Source of the DNA: Gnetum montanum
Lineage: Eukaryota > Streptophyta > Gnetopsida > Gnetales > Gnetaceae
Reading direction: 5' to 3'
Assembly (NCBI GenBank): GCA_015680685.1
Contig: MNCI01002924.1
Location: forward strand, 62,001-126,000
Length of the DNA stretch: 64,000 nt
This document shows positions 35,223 to 46,529 of the stretch, piece after piece. How positions within the stretch are numbered: position 1 is the first letter of the stretch; each line of letters opens with the position of its first letter. A program made the position numbers and the translations under genes. The notes below the pieces were generated by a model. The model did no database searches, was not told the DNA's origin, and was given only the letters and a program-made list of their open reading frames with translations.

Positions 35223-36820
35223 TGTAATGACAGAAAATGTCGGTCGCTGGAAAATACCGAACAGAAATCCGTGTACATAGTCTTAACCACGGATCCGTGT
35301 GAGGGCCGTGCTGGAGAAAATGAATCCATGGTGCCCTGAACGGTCTTGTCGATCAGACAGGGACTTACTCAATTAGTAAATTGACGAATATTGCGATAAT
35401 ATGTGCATTATATAGATATTCTGTGAAACAATTTGATTCGATGAATCGTAAAAGGAGTAGAAAACGATGTAAATGAATTGAAATAACGACAACGTCAACG
35501 CGACGAGGAGGATCGAATTTAAGAAGGATGCGCAATTCCAAGATCTATGTTTTGACTTGAAGACTGAGAATATTGTATATAAAGTTCCAATGGAAAACTC
35601 TGCTTATCTTGTGTGAAGAATACACAAAATTACAAGAAAACTGTTCAACAAGGAGTACAGAATGAAGCTTGGTCTACCTCATAAGCTAGAGATGGGATGC
35701 AAGGAAGGTCAAGCCTGGATGTCTATTGATCAACTATTTATGATCAATAAATCTTGCCTGCCAACCACACTAGACGATCTCTCGATCTCTGATTTGCTCC
35801 CTTTGCCTTTGGTAGTCTCTACTCAAAGCTGCCAATGATCGCCAATGGAGAGAACTGTATTTTCGCCAAAGGACTGATCGCTCCTGCTGCTAATGCTCAA
35901 GCAAATGTCTTCTGTCTCTGCTCAAAAGATGATAGTTACCAAAAAAAAGCCCAAGATGAAGATGATGTCCCCCATCCTTTCTTTCTTTGCCAACTGGAGT
36001 ATTTATAGGTTCGGTAGTATGTGGAGAAGGCATGGCCCTGATGACACGTGTCTCGAACCTTCAAAATACCATTGACTTGGCAAACTTTATGTTGAAACTG
36101 GTCATGTCACATCATGTTTTTTGGGAAAGAGGGAAAAGTACATTGTCAACCACTTTTGTCGAAGCCGCTTCATGATTACGCACAATACGTGTGGATAGCA
36201 GGTGCGTATCTGGTACCGCTTTAGTTGACTTTAGGCTGTATTACGCTTGTTTACACTGTGTCACGTGGCAGAGCATAATATGGAAGCAGTTGATTCAAGC
36301 TATTTTATGCTCTTTTATGCCGCAAAGTGTAATAGAGCGTAAAAATGGTCAACTTTAGAATAAATTATGCTTGTCTATGCTGTGTAGCGTAATGAGCGTA
36401 AAGCGACCAATATGCAAAAAAGGAAGAAATCAATCTGCTACGCTTCCTTGGGTTCTGACTTTGCTTTCCTTGAAGCTCGTTACACTGCTCTACGTAACAG
36501 AGCGTAAACTCAGCCCTGAACAAAGGACTTAGCGGAATATGCGACAAGTCTTAGTCCTTAAACTTCGTCCCATTCGCCGAAGTAAGTTACTTTCTGATAT
36601 CGGGCTATGTTAAACAGAGTTACGCTAAGCGACACTACGCTATGTTGCGTAGTGTAGCATAAAGAGAGAAAACAAAGTAAGGTTGAAATTTGCAAGAAAC
36701 TTGGAGACTTGATGCTGCGCGCCTCTTTGCCTTGCTCTGTCTTCTGGATTTTTGTCGGAAACTTTTGCTCGAATTGTGAATCTTCGCCTTAGGCCGATTT
36801 GCAATTTCTACGGTGTTTCA
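35223..36820 (-). repeat. E2 3' LTR
   Basis: 1598 bp, TGAAACACCGTAG to ...TCATTACA on the minus strand. It aligns with 51413-53017 throughout. Near 36177-36195 the hairpin ACGCACAATA...TATTGTGCGT seen in the other LTRs has lost its loop and second arm. Confidence 0.9.
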
Positions 36821-36824
36821 ATGG

Positions 36825-36873
36825 CCCCTCTTTGTTGACGTTTAGAGGGCTTGCCTGAAAGACGTCGACAAAG
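36825..36873 (-). promoter_or_regulatory. E2 polypurine tract and hairpin
   Basis: The minus strand reads CTTTGTCGACGTC, a loop of about 20 nt, then CGTCAACAAAGAGGGGCC ending 4 nt before the LTR. Same layout as in E1 and E0. Confidence 0.7.
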
Positions 36874-38050
36874 AATACGAAACACTGGATGGGTAAAAGT
36901 ACCAACAACGTTTATCAATGGTTACTCAAGTGCAGCCCTGTCAAAGCAGAAGTGCGAAATGAGGGAAATGGGAGATAAAATGGTACGTGAGGGAATTTGT
37001 ACAGAGGTAAGAGGAGAGAGGTTCGGGGAAGACTCAAGTGAGGTTCAGGGAAGGCTCAAATGAGGTTCAGGAAAGATGCAAATGCGTGAGTATAGCTTTT
37101 TACGCATAAGTACTTAGGCCTTTTCCTGTGATTGCGTTTGCATGGAGTTATGCTGTCATTTTGTAGATGAAGGGGCTTGCATAGATGAATTGTGTTGCGT
37201 CTGTGCAGCCTGGATGAGTTGTGTTTCATCCATTTTGTCGACCCACACTTTTTTTTTGTTTTTTTTTGCCGTCCACTAGGCAAGTTGCGTTACGCCGGTT
37301 TATGGACTTGATTGTAATGCAGATGCGGATAGCGTATGCTGCGTATTCACATTTTGCGTGAGGGAAACAGATGGAATGGCTAAGGAGGGGAGTAAGAGCT
37401 AGAGGTAGGATTATGAGGAAAACAGGGATGCACTCCTGAGTGGATAGGCTAACCTAAGTGGCCATCTCAAAATGTTATCTGTATTTCACCCCTCAGATGA
37501 ACGCACCTTTGAACGACATCCCCGTAGCAAGTGACCTGCAACCAAAGAAGAAAACAAAGGGTACCATTGTGCAGTCGAATCACCGGAGAGGTTGTTGAAA
37601 CAAGTACCATTTGGGGCAAGACAGAGTGAGTGGGCCGTGAAGAAGGAATTATAGTAAGAGGCCAGGGTCTTCAACGTTGATGCTCAGCCCAGCATATCGT
37701 CGCCAAAGATCATCAGACTCATTGCACCTGACTGGTTACGCAAATAACCAGCTAGGTGAATCTGTGAAGCCAGAGCCTGATAGTGATGATGAGCAGAGAT
37801 CTCCAAGGTTGTGGTTGATGAGAACTCCTTTAGGGCTCCGGGCGGCGAAACTAACCTCTCAGAGGTGCCACCGCTGAAATGGGTGCAGTGACAGCATCTC
37901 TGAGGGGTTAGTAGTATGCCTTTCAGCACATCCGAGGAATCAGCAGAATGCCTGTGAGGTAGCGATGCTAGGGCTGTCCCAACGTCCCACCCTATTTGTT
38001 TTGCAGCCGCACATAGACGATTACGCTCGCTTGATTCACGTGTTTGCGGT
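36874..38050 (-). other. E2 3' untranslated interior
   Basis: Related to E1 22316-23420. The best match is 37600-38000, with shared words such as gcccagcatatcrycgccaaagatcatcagac in both. No ORF is conserved between the two elements. A T-run with tttttttttgtttttttttgcc is at 37248-37270. Confidence 0.6.
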
Positions 38051-38054
38051 CTGC

Positions 38055-38722
38055 AGGTCCCAATTTTAAGTCCTGGTAGATTGCCGTTGTTGGTTTTAAG
38101 TCCCAGTAGACCATGGTCCCAATTTAGAGTCTGGGCAGACTGAAAAATGCTAGTTTTACATCGTAGTGGATGGTGGTAGAGCTGATTTATGGTCTCGGCA
38201 GACTGTGCTGTGGATGTCAGTTTCATGTCGTGACCCAAGGACAAATCTGTGTTAGTTTCACATCCTAGCAGACGGATACTTACCTGTGCCAGTTTCATGT
38301 CATGGCGAACAGCCGGTGCCAGTTTAGCATCATGGTGGACGTGTGCAGGAAATGCCAGTTTTACATCTTGGCGGACCTATACAACATTGCCAGTTTTACG
38401 TTGTAGCGGACTGTTGCAACTTGCCAGTTTTACGTCGTGGCGGACGATCGTTGCCAGTTTAGCGTCATGGCAGACGTGTGCAGGAAGTGCTAGTTTTACA
38501 TCGTAGCGGATGGTTGCAACTTGCCAGTTTTACGTCGTGGCAGACGATCGTTGCCAGTTTAGCGTCGTGGTGGACGCGTGCAGGAAGTGCCAGTTTTACG
38601 TCATAGGGGACGGTTGTTGCCAATTTAGCGTCTTGGTGGACACGTGAGGGGAATGCCAGTTTAGCATCGTAGCAGACGGTTGTTGCCAGTTTAGCGTCGT
38701 AGTGGATGATTATTGCCATGAC
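38055..38722 (-). repeat. E2 3' spacer tandem repeats
   Basis: About 19 units of 30-45 bp with the core gccagttttacgtcgtrgcggac (plus strand). Minus-strand frames across it (for example 37684-38298) are not genes. Confidence 0.88.
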
Positions 38723-38745
38723 TGATGTTAACACTGGATATGCAG

Positions 38746-41700
38746 CTAGATGTAGTACCGCTTCAGATATATATGGTTCACAGGATTCGGTAACTCATTA
38801 CTGTTGATATTTGCTAACTTGAATGCACCATTGCCATACACATNTGTTGATATTTGCTAACTTGAATGCACCATTGCCATACACATCAGATACCAAGAAA
38901 GGGCCCTCCCAGTTTGCAGAGAACTTGCCTACTGGTTCGTGAATGGCCTTGAGAACCAAATCTCCCTTCTCGATAGGACCCTATTGAAGATTATGACGGT
39001 GCTTCAGCCTCTGCTTATCTTGATACTTTTTGATGGTATCAAGTGTCTGTATTCACTTAACCTCTACTGAATCCAAATCTATGATCCGAGACTTGGTGTG
39101 TTGAGCCTCATTTATAATCGTGGAGAGGACCATTCGTAGAGAAGGAACTTGTAATTCGAGGGGCAGCACCACCTCGGATCCATGGACTAGGCTATAGGGC
39201 GTACTGTCTGTAGTTGTTCTGCATGTGGTACGATACGCCCATAGCACATAGAAGATCTTTTCATGCCACTATCTCTTGTTGCTGTTGAGCATTTTCTTGA
39301 GTAAATTGATAATGACTTTATTTGTTGCTTCAGCTTGACCATTCGCTTGCGGGTAATAGGGCGAGGAAAAAGATTGTTTGATACCAAGGTTGTCGCAAAA
39401 GGATTTGGTTTCCAGACTGCTAAATTGTGGCCCATTTTCGGTCACGATAGTCGTCGGGAGACCAAATCTAGTTACAATGTTATCTAGAATGAAGTGACAG
39501 ATCTATTGCGATGTGATCTTTCGCAAAGGGATGGCTTCCACCCACTTCGTGAAGTACTCAGTGGCGGTGATTATGAAGCTATGACCTACGGAAGATTTTG
39601 GTGTGATAGGCCCTAGAATGTCTAATCCCCATCGTTGAAAGGGCCATGTTATCTGAGTCGTGTGTAGTTCTGTAGGCGACACATGTATAAGGTTTGCATA
39701 ACACTGATATGTGTCGCATGTTTTAACCTTCGTAAGACAATATTTTTCTATGTACGGCCAATAATACCCTAAGCGACGAATTTTAGAGGCCATGGCTCGT
39801 GGTGCTACGTGTCCTCCGCATAATTCCTCGTGGACCTCGCCGACTATACATTGTGCCTGGTCTTTGTTAACGCAAGTAAGTAGTACTCCATCAAAAGAGC
39901 ATCTACAGAGGGTACTGTCTCCTATGATGACGTATTGCCTAGCTCGCTTGCGAATAGCGTCTTTCTGCGCGTGTGTTAACTCGTGTGGTGGTTCACCATG
40001 CAAGAGGTAAGTTTTAATATTGTCATACCACTCTGGTGTTCTATCCTCGAGCAGTGAAGATATTTGCGCCACCTGAATGATAGGATCTGTACAATCTGTT
40101 ATTAATGTGGGACAGGTGTTGAACAGGTGCGACGACATGTTTAAAGCTAATGTAGCCAATGCATCGGTTAACGTGTTGTCGTTTCGAGGTACGTGCCGGG
40201 CATCGATTGTTGTGAACTATCTCAGAAGATCTTTAGCCATATCGCAGTAGGGCTGTAAATGTGCAGCCTTGTAGGCATAGACTCCTGTGATTTGATTTAT
40301 AACAAGCATCGAATCACCCCTAATTGCCAGGTGTCGAACATCAAGCTCTTTGGCTGTTAATAATCCCCTGAGGGGTCCCTCGTACTCTATCACATTGTTC
40401 GTACAGGGAAAGGTCAAGCGGTAAGCGTGAAGACGCACATCCTCAGGTGATAGCGTAATGACTGTGGCGGCACTGCCGCCTCTAGTGGTTGAAGCTCTGT
40501 CAAAATATAATGTTGCTTCGGGGCCTATTAAAATAGGGCTTAAACTATGTACATGCGCATCCGGAAATTCAGGCTTTATGGTTGCCTAACTGTCAATAGG
40601 TGATGTTATTAGCTGGTCAGCTGTTGCTTGGCCTTTCATAGAAGATTGACTAATATAATGCAGGTCGAATTCTGCCGTGATAGCTTTCCAATGAGCTATT
40701 GTACTACTTTCGTACAGATTATGCATAATAGCCCTAAGGATGTTATTTTTGTAGATTATGTTGACCTGGCTACGAAAGAGATAATGTCTGCACTTTTTAA
40801 GCGTAAACATTAATGCTAAGCAATTACGCTCTACTTCATTATGCCTTGTTTCATACGCACATAGAGCATGACTCAAGTAATATATGGGTACTTCTGACCC
40901 ATCATCTCTCTTTTGACAGAGTAATGCAGCTAAGGCTACGTCTGATGTTGTGAGGTAAATGTAAAATGGTTGATCCCTTTGTGGCAGAAATACTATTGGC
41001 AAGCATTGAAGTTCTTGCTTCAAGTTGTCAAACGCACGCTGACAATCATCTGTCCATTTATCAGATGCTGCATAGGGTGTAATTTATCGGTTAATCTCGA
41101 AATGAACCGCCTGATAAACTGTAACCTCCCTTGTAACCCGCGTAATTGCTTGAGGTTTGTAGGGGGTGTCTATTCAACAATGGCTTTGACTTTGTCAGGG
41201 TCTACTCGTATACCAGTTTCCGATACACAAACCCTAGCATGCGTCCGATTTTAACTCCGAATATGCACTTCTTTGGGTTTAGCTGGAGATCGTACTTAGA
41301 GCATCTTTTAAGGACTAACTCTAGGTCCTCCGAATAATCTTCTGGCTTTATAGACTTAACAGCTATATCGTCAACATAATCATTCAGTCTCCCTGGGAGG
41401 TAATCGCTAAAGATATATGTCATAGCTCGTTGATACGTAGCTCCGACATTTTTTAAATCAAAAGGCATCATGGTGTAACAAAAGGTCCCCCAGGGTGTCA
41501 TAAAGGTAGTTGTCAGCTGGTGTTCTGGGTTGATGCGTATTTGATTGTAGCCTGAGAAGCCATCCATGAAGGACAAAAGCACATGCCCAGCGGTTGTATC
41601 CACTAGTTGGTTGATACTCGGTAATGAGAAATTATCCTTGATTGTAGCTTTATTCAAGTCTTGGAAGTTTATGCAGATGCGTATCCCTCTGGTCTTTTTG

Positions 41701-42236
41701 GGGACAACTACAATGTTAGATACCCAATCTGAGTAATCGACCGCGCGAATAAAATCAGCCTGGTATAGTTTAGTGATCTCATCACATACTGCTAGCGCGA
41801 CTTTTGGCTTAATTTTTCGTGCTTTTTATCTAACTGCTTTGACATGGGGATCTAGAATTATGTTATGCTGTATTAATCTTGGGTCTAGTCCCGACATATC
41901 TTCGTATGACCATGCAAACACTGTGATGTTGTTCTGGAGGACCTGCTTTATGTTATCATGTACCTTTTGGTCTAGTAAAGAACTAACCTTAAGAGTTTTA
42001 GTCTCACCTTTATGCGTAACCACAGAGACCTCGTTAAGGGGATCTTCGGTTACATCTCCAGCTTCCATATCTAGCGTGCGCGTCGATTGTTCTGGCCAAT
42101 CTAGAGATGTTTCTGATGTGGCTATGGTTGCGTCATCGAGGGCAAGGTTAGTTTCTACTAGCGTGGGATCAAATTGTCTAATGATTTCCCCTTGGGGGCC
42201 TATTAAAAATAGGAGTGTAGATAAAGTTTCGTCCAT
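38746..42236 (-). pseudogene. E2 pol: RT, RNase H, archaeal-type RNase H, integrase
   Basis: It starts at ATG 42236 (MDETLSTLLFLIGPQG), right after a possible splice acceptor. RT: FAWSYEDMSGLD near 41940, then MDGFSGYNQI, and the catalytic YVDD at 41367-41378. RNase H (41020-40600) and the archaeal-type RNase H (40500-40220: YFD in weak form, NNVIEYEGPLRGL, RGDSMLVIN) follow. The integrase has a zinc region near 39850-39700 and its core at 39640-39350, where the second Asp reads Glu (VTENGP). It ends at PVNHIYLKRYYI with the stop at 38746. Stops and frameshifts are scattered. A single N at 38844 between 42-bp duplicated flanks (38802-38843 and 38845-38886) is an assembly overlap. Confidence 0.9.
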
Positions 42237-42248
42237 TTGCCAATTACC

Positions 42249-42250
42249 CT
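42249..42250 (-). promoter_or_regulatory. Possible splice acceptor before E2 pol
   Basis: The minus strand reads aattttgcag/g, 12 nt before the pol ATG. E0 has tttgacag/g 11 nt before its pol ATG (58226-58227). Ogre elements are known to splice between protease and RT, so a sense-strand intron over the antisense gene is plausible. Confidence 0.45.
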
Positions 42251-42263
42251 GCAAAATTATCAA

Positions 42264-42709
42264 ATATGAAAGTAATTAGAAAGTTGCTAAGTTAAGTACC
42301 GTAAGTATTTAGTATATAACGCTTGGTTTAGTCTAAAAAGAAAAAGGATGTGATGTGACGTTGCTGAGTGTGAGAAGCTAACTGAATTTTGAACATTGTA
42401 AATAGTCTGTAATTAATGCGACCTGATTACGAGGAGATAAGATGCAGTAGTTTAAGGTCGTTTCGGACTGTAATGCATGCGATATCTGTCGCAATTAATG
42501 TCGGGTTCTAGCTCATACTAACACCAGCATTTGGGCAAGTTTCGCTTAAATCGGGTGTCAAGTTGGTTAGTTTCACATATAAGTATGCAGTTCGTATCGA
42601 AAACAGGCTGTTGGCTATCGCAAATTTGAATTCTCAGCTATCACAGAGAGAAGGAGAAAGAGCAAAACATTGCAGCATGTTATTTGTGAAGGTGTTTAGG
42701 ACTACAACA
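42264..42709. other. Spacer between E2 pol and antisense-gene start
   Basis: Holds one unit of the spacer motif (gtagtttaaggtcgtttcgg, near 42448) and the expected promoter side of the antisense gene. No clear TATA box was found. An open stretch from 42563 leads into exon 1 but is not needed for the model. Confidence 0.45.
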
Positions 42710-42828
42710 ATGGCGTCGAAATTCAGAGGAAAGAATACCAAGTTGGCTAAAATCGACGAAGTACAAGGGAGCCTGCAGCGTGCTTCACCGGCCTTGGTCG
42801 AAGTGAGAGATGTCACTCCCTTGAATCG
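42710..42828 (+). CDS. Antisense gene exon 1
   Basis: ATG in the context aacaATGGc, a very good plant start. It encodes about 39 residues, basic at first (MASKFRGKNTKLAKIDEVQG), with no stop. It ends in phase 2 at gtaggc. The E0 counterpart (about 57500-57372, minus) reads LTKVNEVKDTLGHVS, then the same gtaggct donor. Confidence 0.6.
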
Positions 42829-43120
42829 GTAGGCTATTCCTTACTTACTTGTATTGCTTCCTATGATACGCTTTCTTTTTTTTTGTGTTTATCTTTTTGC
42901 GTCCTCTACGTAAACTAGAGTTTTAGGCTGTAGACCTCGTATTGAAGTGAGGGTTTAGACAACAGTATTGCATTTATCGCCGTTGTCTGAGACAGACCTT
43001 GTACTATTACAAGGGTTTCGGTGATTTCGGCTATATGGCTAAAGCGTAATTTTGTAAATTTTCCTATAGTTTAAGCATGCAATCGGAATTTAGATGGTAA
43101 TGTGTTTATTTTCTGTACAG

Positions 43121-43570
43121 TATCATGGTGAAACCTGTCCTAAAAGTTTTGGATATAGTTGGGGTTTTATGTTGTATAAACCCTATTGTACCCAATGTTC
43201 CTCCCCCTCAGACTTGGTTGCAGGGGAAGGCCATATGGTTTCGGAAGGGTGCACTAGAGTTTTTGCAGTTTTTGCTGCGTAACTACAGTATTATTGTGTG
43301 GTCGCATCTGTCGGGTGATGTGGCCAGAGCTATTTTGGAACATCTATTAGTGGGTTCTACGCAGGGCGTCCTAGCTTTCCTGATAGACGGGGCTATTGAT
43401 ACTGGGTGTTCCCAAGACCGCGAACTTAACGCCAGAGGATTGAGGCGCTTAAGTTGGATCTGGGAGATGCCTAGATTTAGCTGTTATCATGCGTATAATA
43501 CCTTGTTCATGGCTCATCATGTCTTGACTTACTTTCAGAATCCACCAGGCACAGTGTATTATTTGGGCGT
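43121..43570 (+). CDS. Antisense gene exon 2: FCP1/NIF-like HAD domain, catalytic acids lost
   Basis: Exactly 450 nt, open, acceptor ttctgtacag, donor gtaagt. The order of motifs follows plant FCP1/NIF-type HAD phosphatases: a first strand with VLDIVGVLC (family: LDLDG or LDLNG), then KAIWFRKGALEFLQFLL and IVWSHLSGDVARAILEHLL (family: vxvWSSrxxxNvdxVvxxLL). GVLAFLIDGAIDTG and LRRLSWIWE follow, then YNTLFMAHHVLTYFQNPPGTVY (family: NTLLxDDSPYKAxxNPPxTaI). The second Asp of motif 1 is Val, and the DD pair of the last motif is gone, so phosphatase activity is not expected. The E0 exon is the same length, with LEIVRVLC and ISRH at these sites. Confidence 0.75.
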
Positions 43571-43656
43571 GTAAGTTATTTTACTGGCAATATTGTCCAT
43601 ATGTTTCTAATGTCTGAATTTGCAAAGCGTAGGATAGTAATGTATTATATGATACA

Positions 43657-43932
43657 GGTTTTTCATCAACGAAAATGGGTTAGTAAGCAATAATGATACA
43701 TTGTCTTGGACCAAAACGACAATAAAGGAGTTTACGTCCACCAGCAACGTACGCGCTGGTGTAATGGGGCAAATGGCTTTCGACATTCATGAGTATCCTA
43801 CCCGTTATGCTGATTCCTTCAAAAATTGTCAGAATCTCGGGTGGTTACATGAGGAATGGACTTTGAACCCATACCTCACCCTCGCGGATGTGCAAAGGAA
43901 GCTCCCTCCATTTCCTTTGCCATTTGGACCTG
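43657..43932 (+). CDS. Antisense gene exon 3
   Basis: Acceptor gatacag, donor ctg/gtaagg, no stop. It reads VFFINENGL, EFTSTSNVRAGVMGQMAFD, GWLHEEWTLNPYLTL and PPFPLPFGPG. By position the first half may be the C-terminal end of the HAD-like domain. E0 has KYFINNDGL, MHVGVIGQ and DLPPFPSPYKPG at 56250-55959. Confidence 0.65.
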
Positions 43933-44029
43933 GTAAGGTTTTGTTGCTGCTACAGGATATACATTTTTTTGTTTTGAAATGTTGCGTAACAGTGTTTTCG
44001 CTATCTTGACATGTGCCTTGTATTATCAG

Positions 44030-45080
44030 TCAGGGAATCCTGGGAGATTACCATCACGATTTCCGACCGCGAGGCGAACACCCTCTTTTTCCGTTATGGC
44101 AACATAAAGGAGGCACAACGCTGGCTTGGCCACGTGGCGGCCCCAATTGCGTTGGTCACCAAGCTGCGGGAAGCAAGGTTGATGCACTTATTCCTGGCCG
44201 TAATCCCTGATGTCCCCATAAGTGAAATGTTGACCTTGGTTAACTCCTTCAACGAGGGAGCTGAGCGTTTTTACACGTGTGTGCGTCACATACATGTAAA
44301 CTTTGATATTGACGCTCAACTATTTACTGACCTCTTCGATGTCCCCTCTGATGGTCTTCCCATAGAGGAAAAATTGAGGAGAAGCGTCAAATGTCAGGAA
44401 GAGCTGGAGGAGTGGTTGGGGACCAAGAAGGAAACCAAGGGGATCCCTTGTGAAAAGATCGACTTAGAGGTCACCAAGACTATTTATCCCCTCTTCCGAG
44501 CCCGAGCTTTCCCCAAAATAGTCTCGCAGGGGAAGTTCTTTACTATAGAACATGCCCGTATTATGCGAGAGAAGATGGAGGAAGGGACCCAATTCGACTG
44601 GGCAAGCTATTTCACTGAGGGGTTACGCATTGAAATGGTGAGGCTCCACCAAAAGCTCGAGTCGCATTTCAGTGTGTACTTCGCCTTCTTCATAGCTTGC
44701 CTCCGGCGTTTTGCCAAATTTTTGGTTGTCCAGAGGAATGAGGTCTGGGTTCTACAAGACCGGGACCAGTTATCCAAACCTTGGATTTCTCATATCTTCG
44801 GCACTACCTGGGCATAGGATCCTCCGAAGGGAATTGGGGAGTCGCTGTCTATAATGACTAGGGATTTTGACGGCACCTCGAATGCGGGGCCCTGATAGTG
44901 TAGCTAGGGTGCTTCCCACTTACACTGGTGATGCGTCACGAGGGAAGCGTCTGGCTGCAGAGATAGTAGATGCCTCGGTTCAGCGTAAAAGGCCTCACCT
45001 AACCGAGTCGCCTGCGGAACCAGCGGTGAGCACAGACAGAACTATGCAAGTCAGAGTTTAGCGGAGTAAACCTCTGCTTG
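44030..45080 (+). pseudogene. Antisense gene exon 4: transposon-type domain and linker
   Basis: Acceptor ttatcag, donor g/gtaagc. It reads ITISDREANTLFFRYGNIKEA, ARLMHLFLAVIPDVPISEML, FYTCVRHIHVNFDIDAQLF, DLFDVPSDGLP and CLRRFAKFLVV. The FY-V-x-F-LF-VPSDG pattern recalls the plant transposon-protein domain found in many gypsy insertions, but this is a weak resemblance. A TAG at 44815 is shared with E0 and may be the AG of a 69-nt intron (44749-44817). One extra T near 44866 shifts the frame; the next frame continues GPDSVARVLP, GKRLAAEIV, KRPHLTE. Confidence 0.55.
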
Positions 45081-45180
45081 GTAAGCGTAAAGACATAGTG
45101 AAAATTATGGCAATTATTGTATTACATAGCTTTATTTAGGGTATTCTGAATTATTGAAATGTGTTACATGGCATAAATAG

Positions 45181-45556
45181 GGAGACCTACAGAGCGGTTG
45201 ACCCCTGAAACAGAAGTAGTGGTATTATGGCGTGGGGAAGTGGCCCTAGTTTTGGAAGAGGAGGCCCCGGCTGTTAGAATAAGTGATGCATCGACCCTTG
45301 TGCGTGAGGAGAGAGAGGAGGCAGAAAACGTTGACGCACTCCCCACTGCAACAGGCAGAGGTCAGTGTATTAGAATTTTTTAGGAATTCTGTTAATAACT
45401 AGAAATTTTGACTTAATTACGCTACAGATGAACAAGGCGCATCCCCGTCCGTCGTTGTCAGCAGAGTGTGGGGGGAATTCCCTGATAAGTTTGCCTTCAT
45501 GGAAGGTGTTGTCAGTGATATGATCGAGCACCTTGAGCGCGTGGACCCTGGGGTTG
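45181..45556 (+). CDS. Antisense gene exons 5 and 6
   Basis: Exon 5 (45181-45360) encodes an acidic linker (VLEEEAPAVRISD, REEREEAENVD) and ends g/gtcagt. Exon 6 (45428-45556) starts after gctacag and encodes FPDKFAFMEGVVSDMIEHLE, ending g/gtatgt. Both are open and keep phase 1. E1 has them at 26150-26319 and 26390-26518; the E0 exon 6 is near 54217-54063 (PDKLTFMQGVVDDMINRL). Confidence 0.65.
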
Positions 45557-45633
45557 GTATGTTACCGCTATAATACGCTTATTTTATTATAAGTTTATAA
45601 TGTTTATTTACATTTGATAATATTTGTTGTTAG

Positions 45634-46451
45634 GAGCTCGCCTTCGATGGGACCCTACGGAGCCCATTGACCTGGACACAGTCGAACCTTCACCGGACGG
45701 CGCAGTTGTGGCACGCAACATTTACTAGGAAATGCGTAAATGTGCATTACGCTTGACTCGCTCCTTGTGGGAGAGTCAAAACGTCAATGAAGACCTCTGG
45801 AAGAAGCTGTAGAGGTCAGAGAAGGAAAGGATGTCTCTGACCAAAGAGGTCGGAGACTTAAAATCACAGTGTGAATTCTTGCAGGCATGAGGAATGGGTG
45901 AAGAGGACTGGCGGACGGCTGTTATCAACTACGCTCGTTACTGGACCGCAGTTAGAAACAGCATTCAAACCAGTCGGGAATTGGTGGAGTAAAGGATGCA
46001 AATAGAGCTCTTGGCCCAGAAGAACCAGGACTGGAAGGACTTTTGCGCAAGCGTCCAAGAGTGGGGGCAGAAAGAAAAAGATCACAAGCATCTGTATAAG
46101 TGAGAAAGTCTCGCTTATCGTCAGCACTATCGAGATTTTGCCATTGAAGCTCAATCCTTGCGGGTGTTCCTCGATGTCATTGGTGCATCTAAGGCCTTCA
46201 AGAAGTTCTAGGAGCAGGTGACGGTAAGCACGTCCCCGGAAAGGGAAATTACTCTTCCCGGGGAAGAGACTACAGTCCCCACCTTCTTCCCTGAACCACC
46301 CCAATGGACTAGCATGGAGAAAGGGAAAGTGAAGGATGGAACTATTCTGGGGGATGGAGTTTGGTCTGAGCTAACCGAAGACGAAATTATGCAACGCCTG
46401 CGGGTCAGTTTAGACCAACTCCCCTTTGTTGCGGATGCAGGACCATCGCGA
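45634..46451 (+). pseudogene. Antisense gene exon 7: conserved coiled-coil-like domain
   Basis: Acceptor tgttag, donor gtaagt; same length (818 nt) as the E1 exon. Conserved blocks are RWDPTEPIDLD, TRSLWES, NVNEDLWKKL, LTKEVGDLKSQ, YARYWTAV, LLAQKNQDWKDF, SVQEWGQKEKDHKHLYK, LDVIGASKAFKKF, EEIMQRLR-like and LDQLPF. Heptad-like spacing and high Glu/Lys/Gln content suggest coiled coil. About four stops, mostly TAG in place of CAG or TGG, inactivate this copy. Also present in E1 (26596-27413) and E0 (53958-53137, minus). Confidence 0.7.
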
Positions 46452-46529
46452 GTAAGTTTGAATGTTATTGAATTTAAATTTTCTGATTTGTTTTATCATG
46501 GTTTTTGCTTATGTATTTATTGTATGTAG

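Noticed and set aside
37684-38298. 204-residue open frame on the minus strand
   Set aside because: It covers the E2 3' untranslated interior and spacer repeats. It is not conserved in E1 beyond DNA similarity and has no domain.
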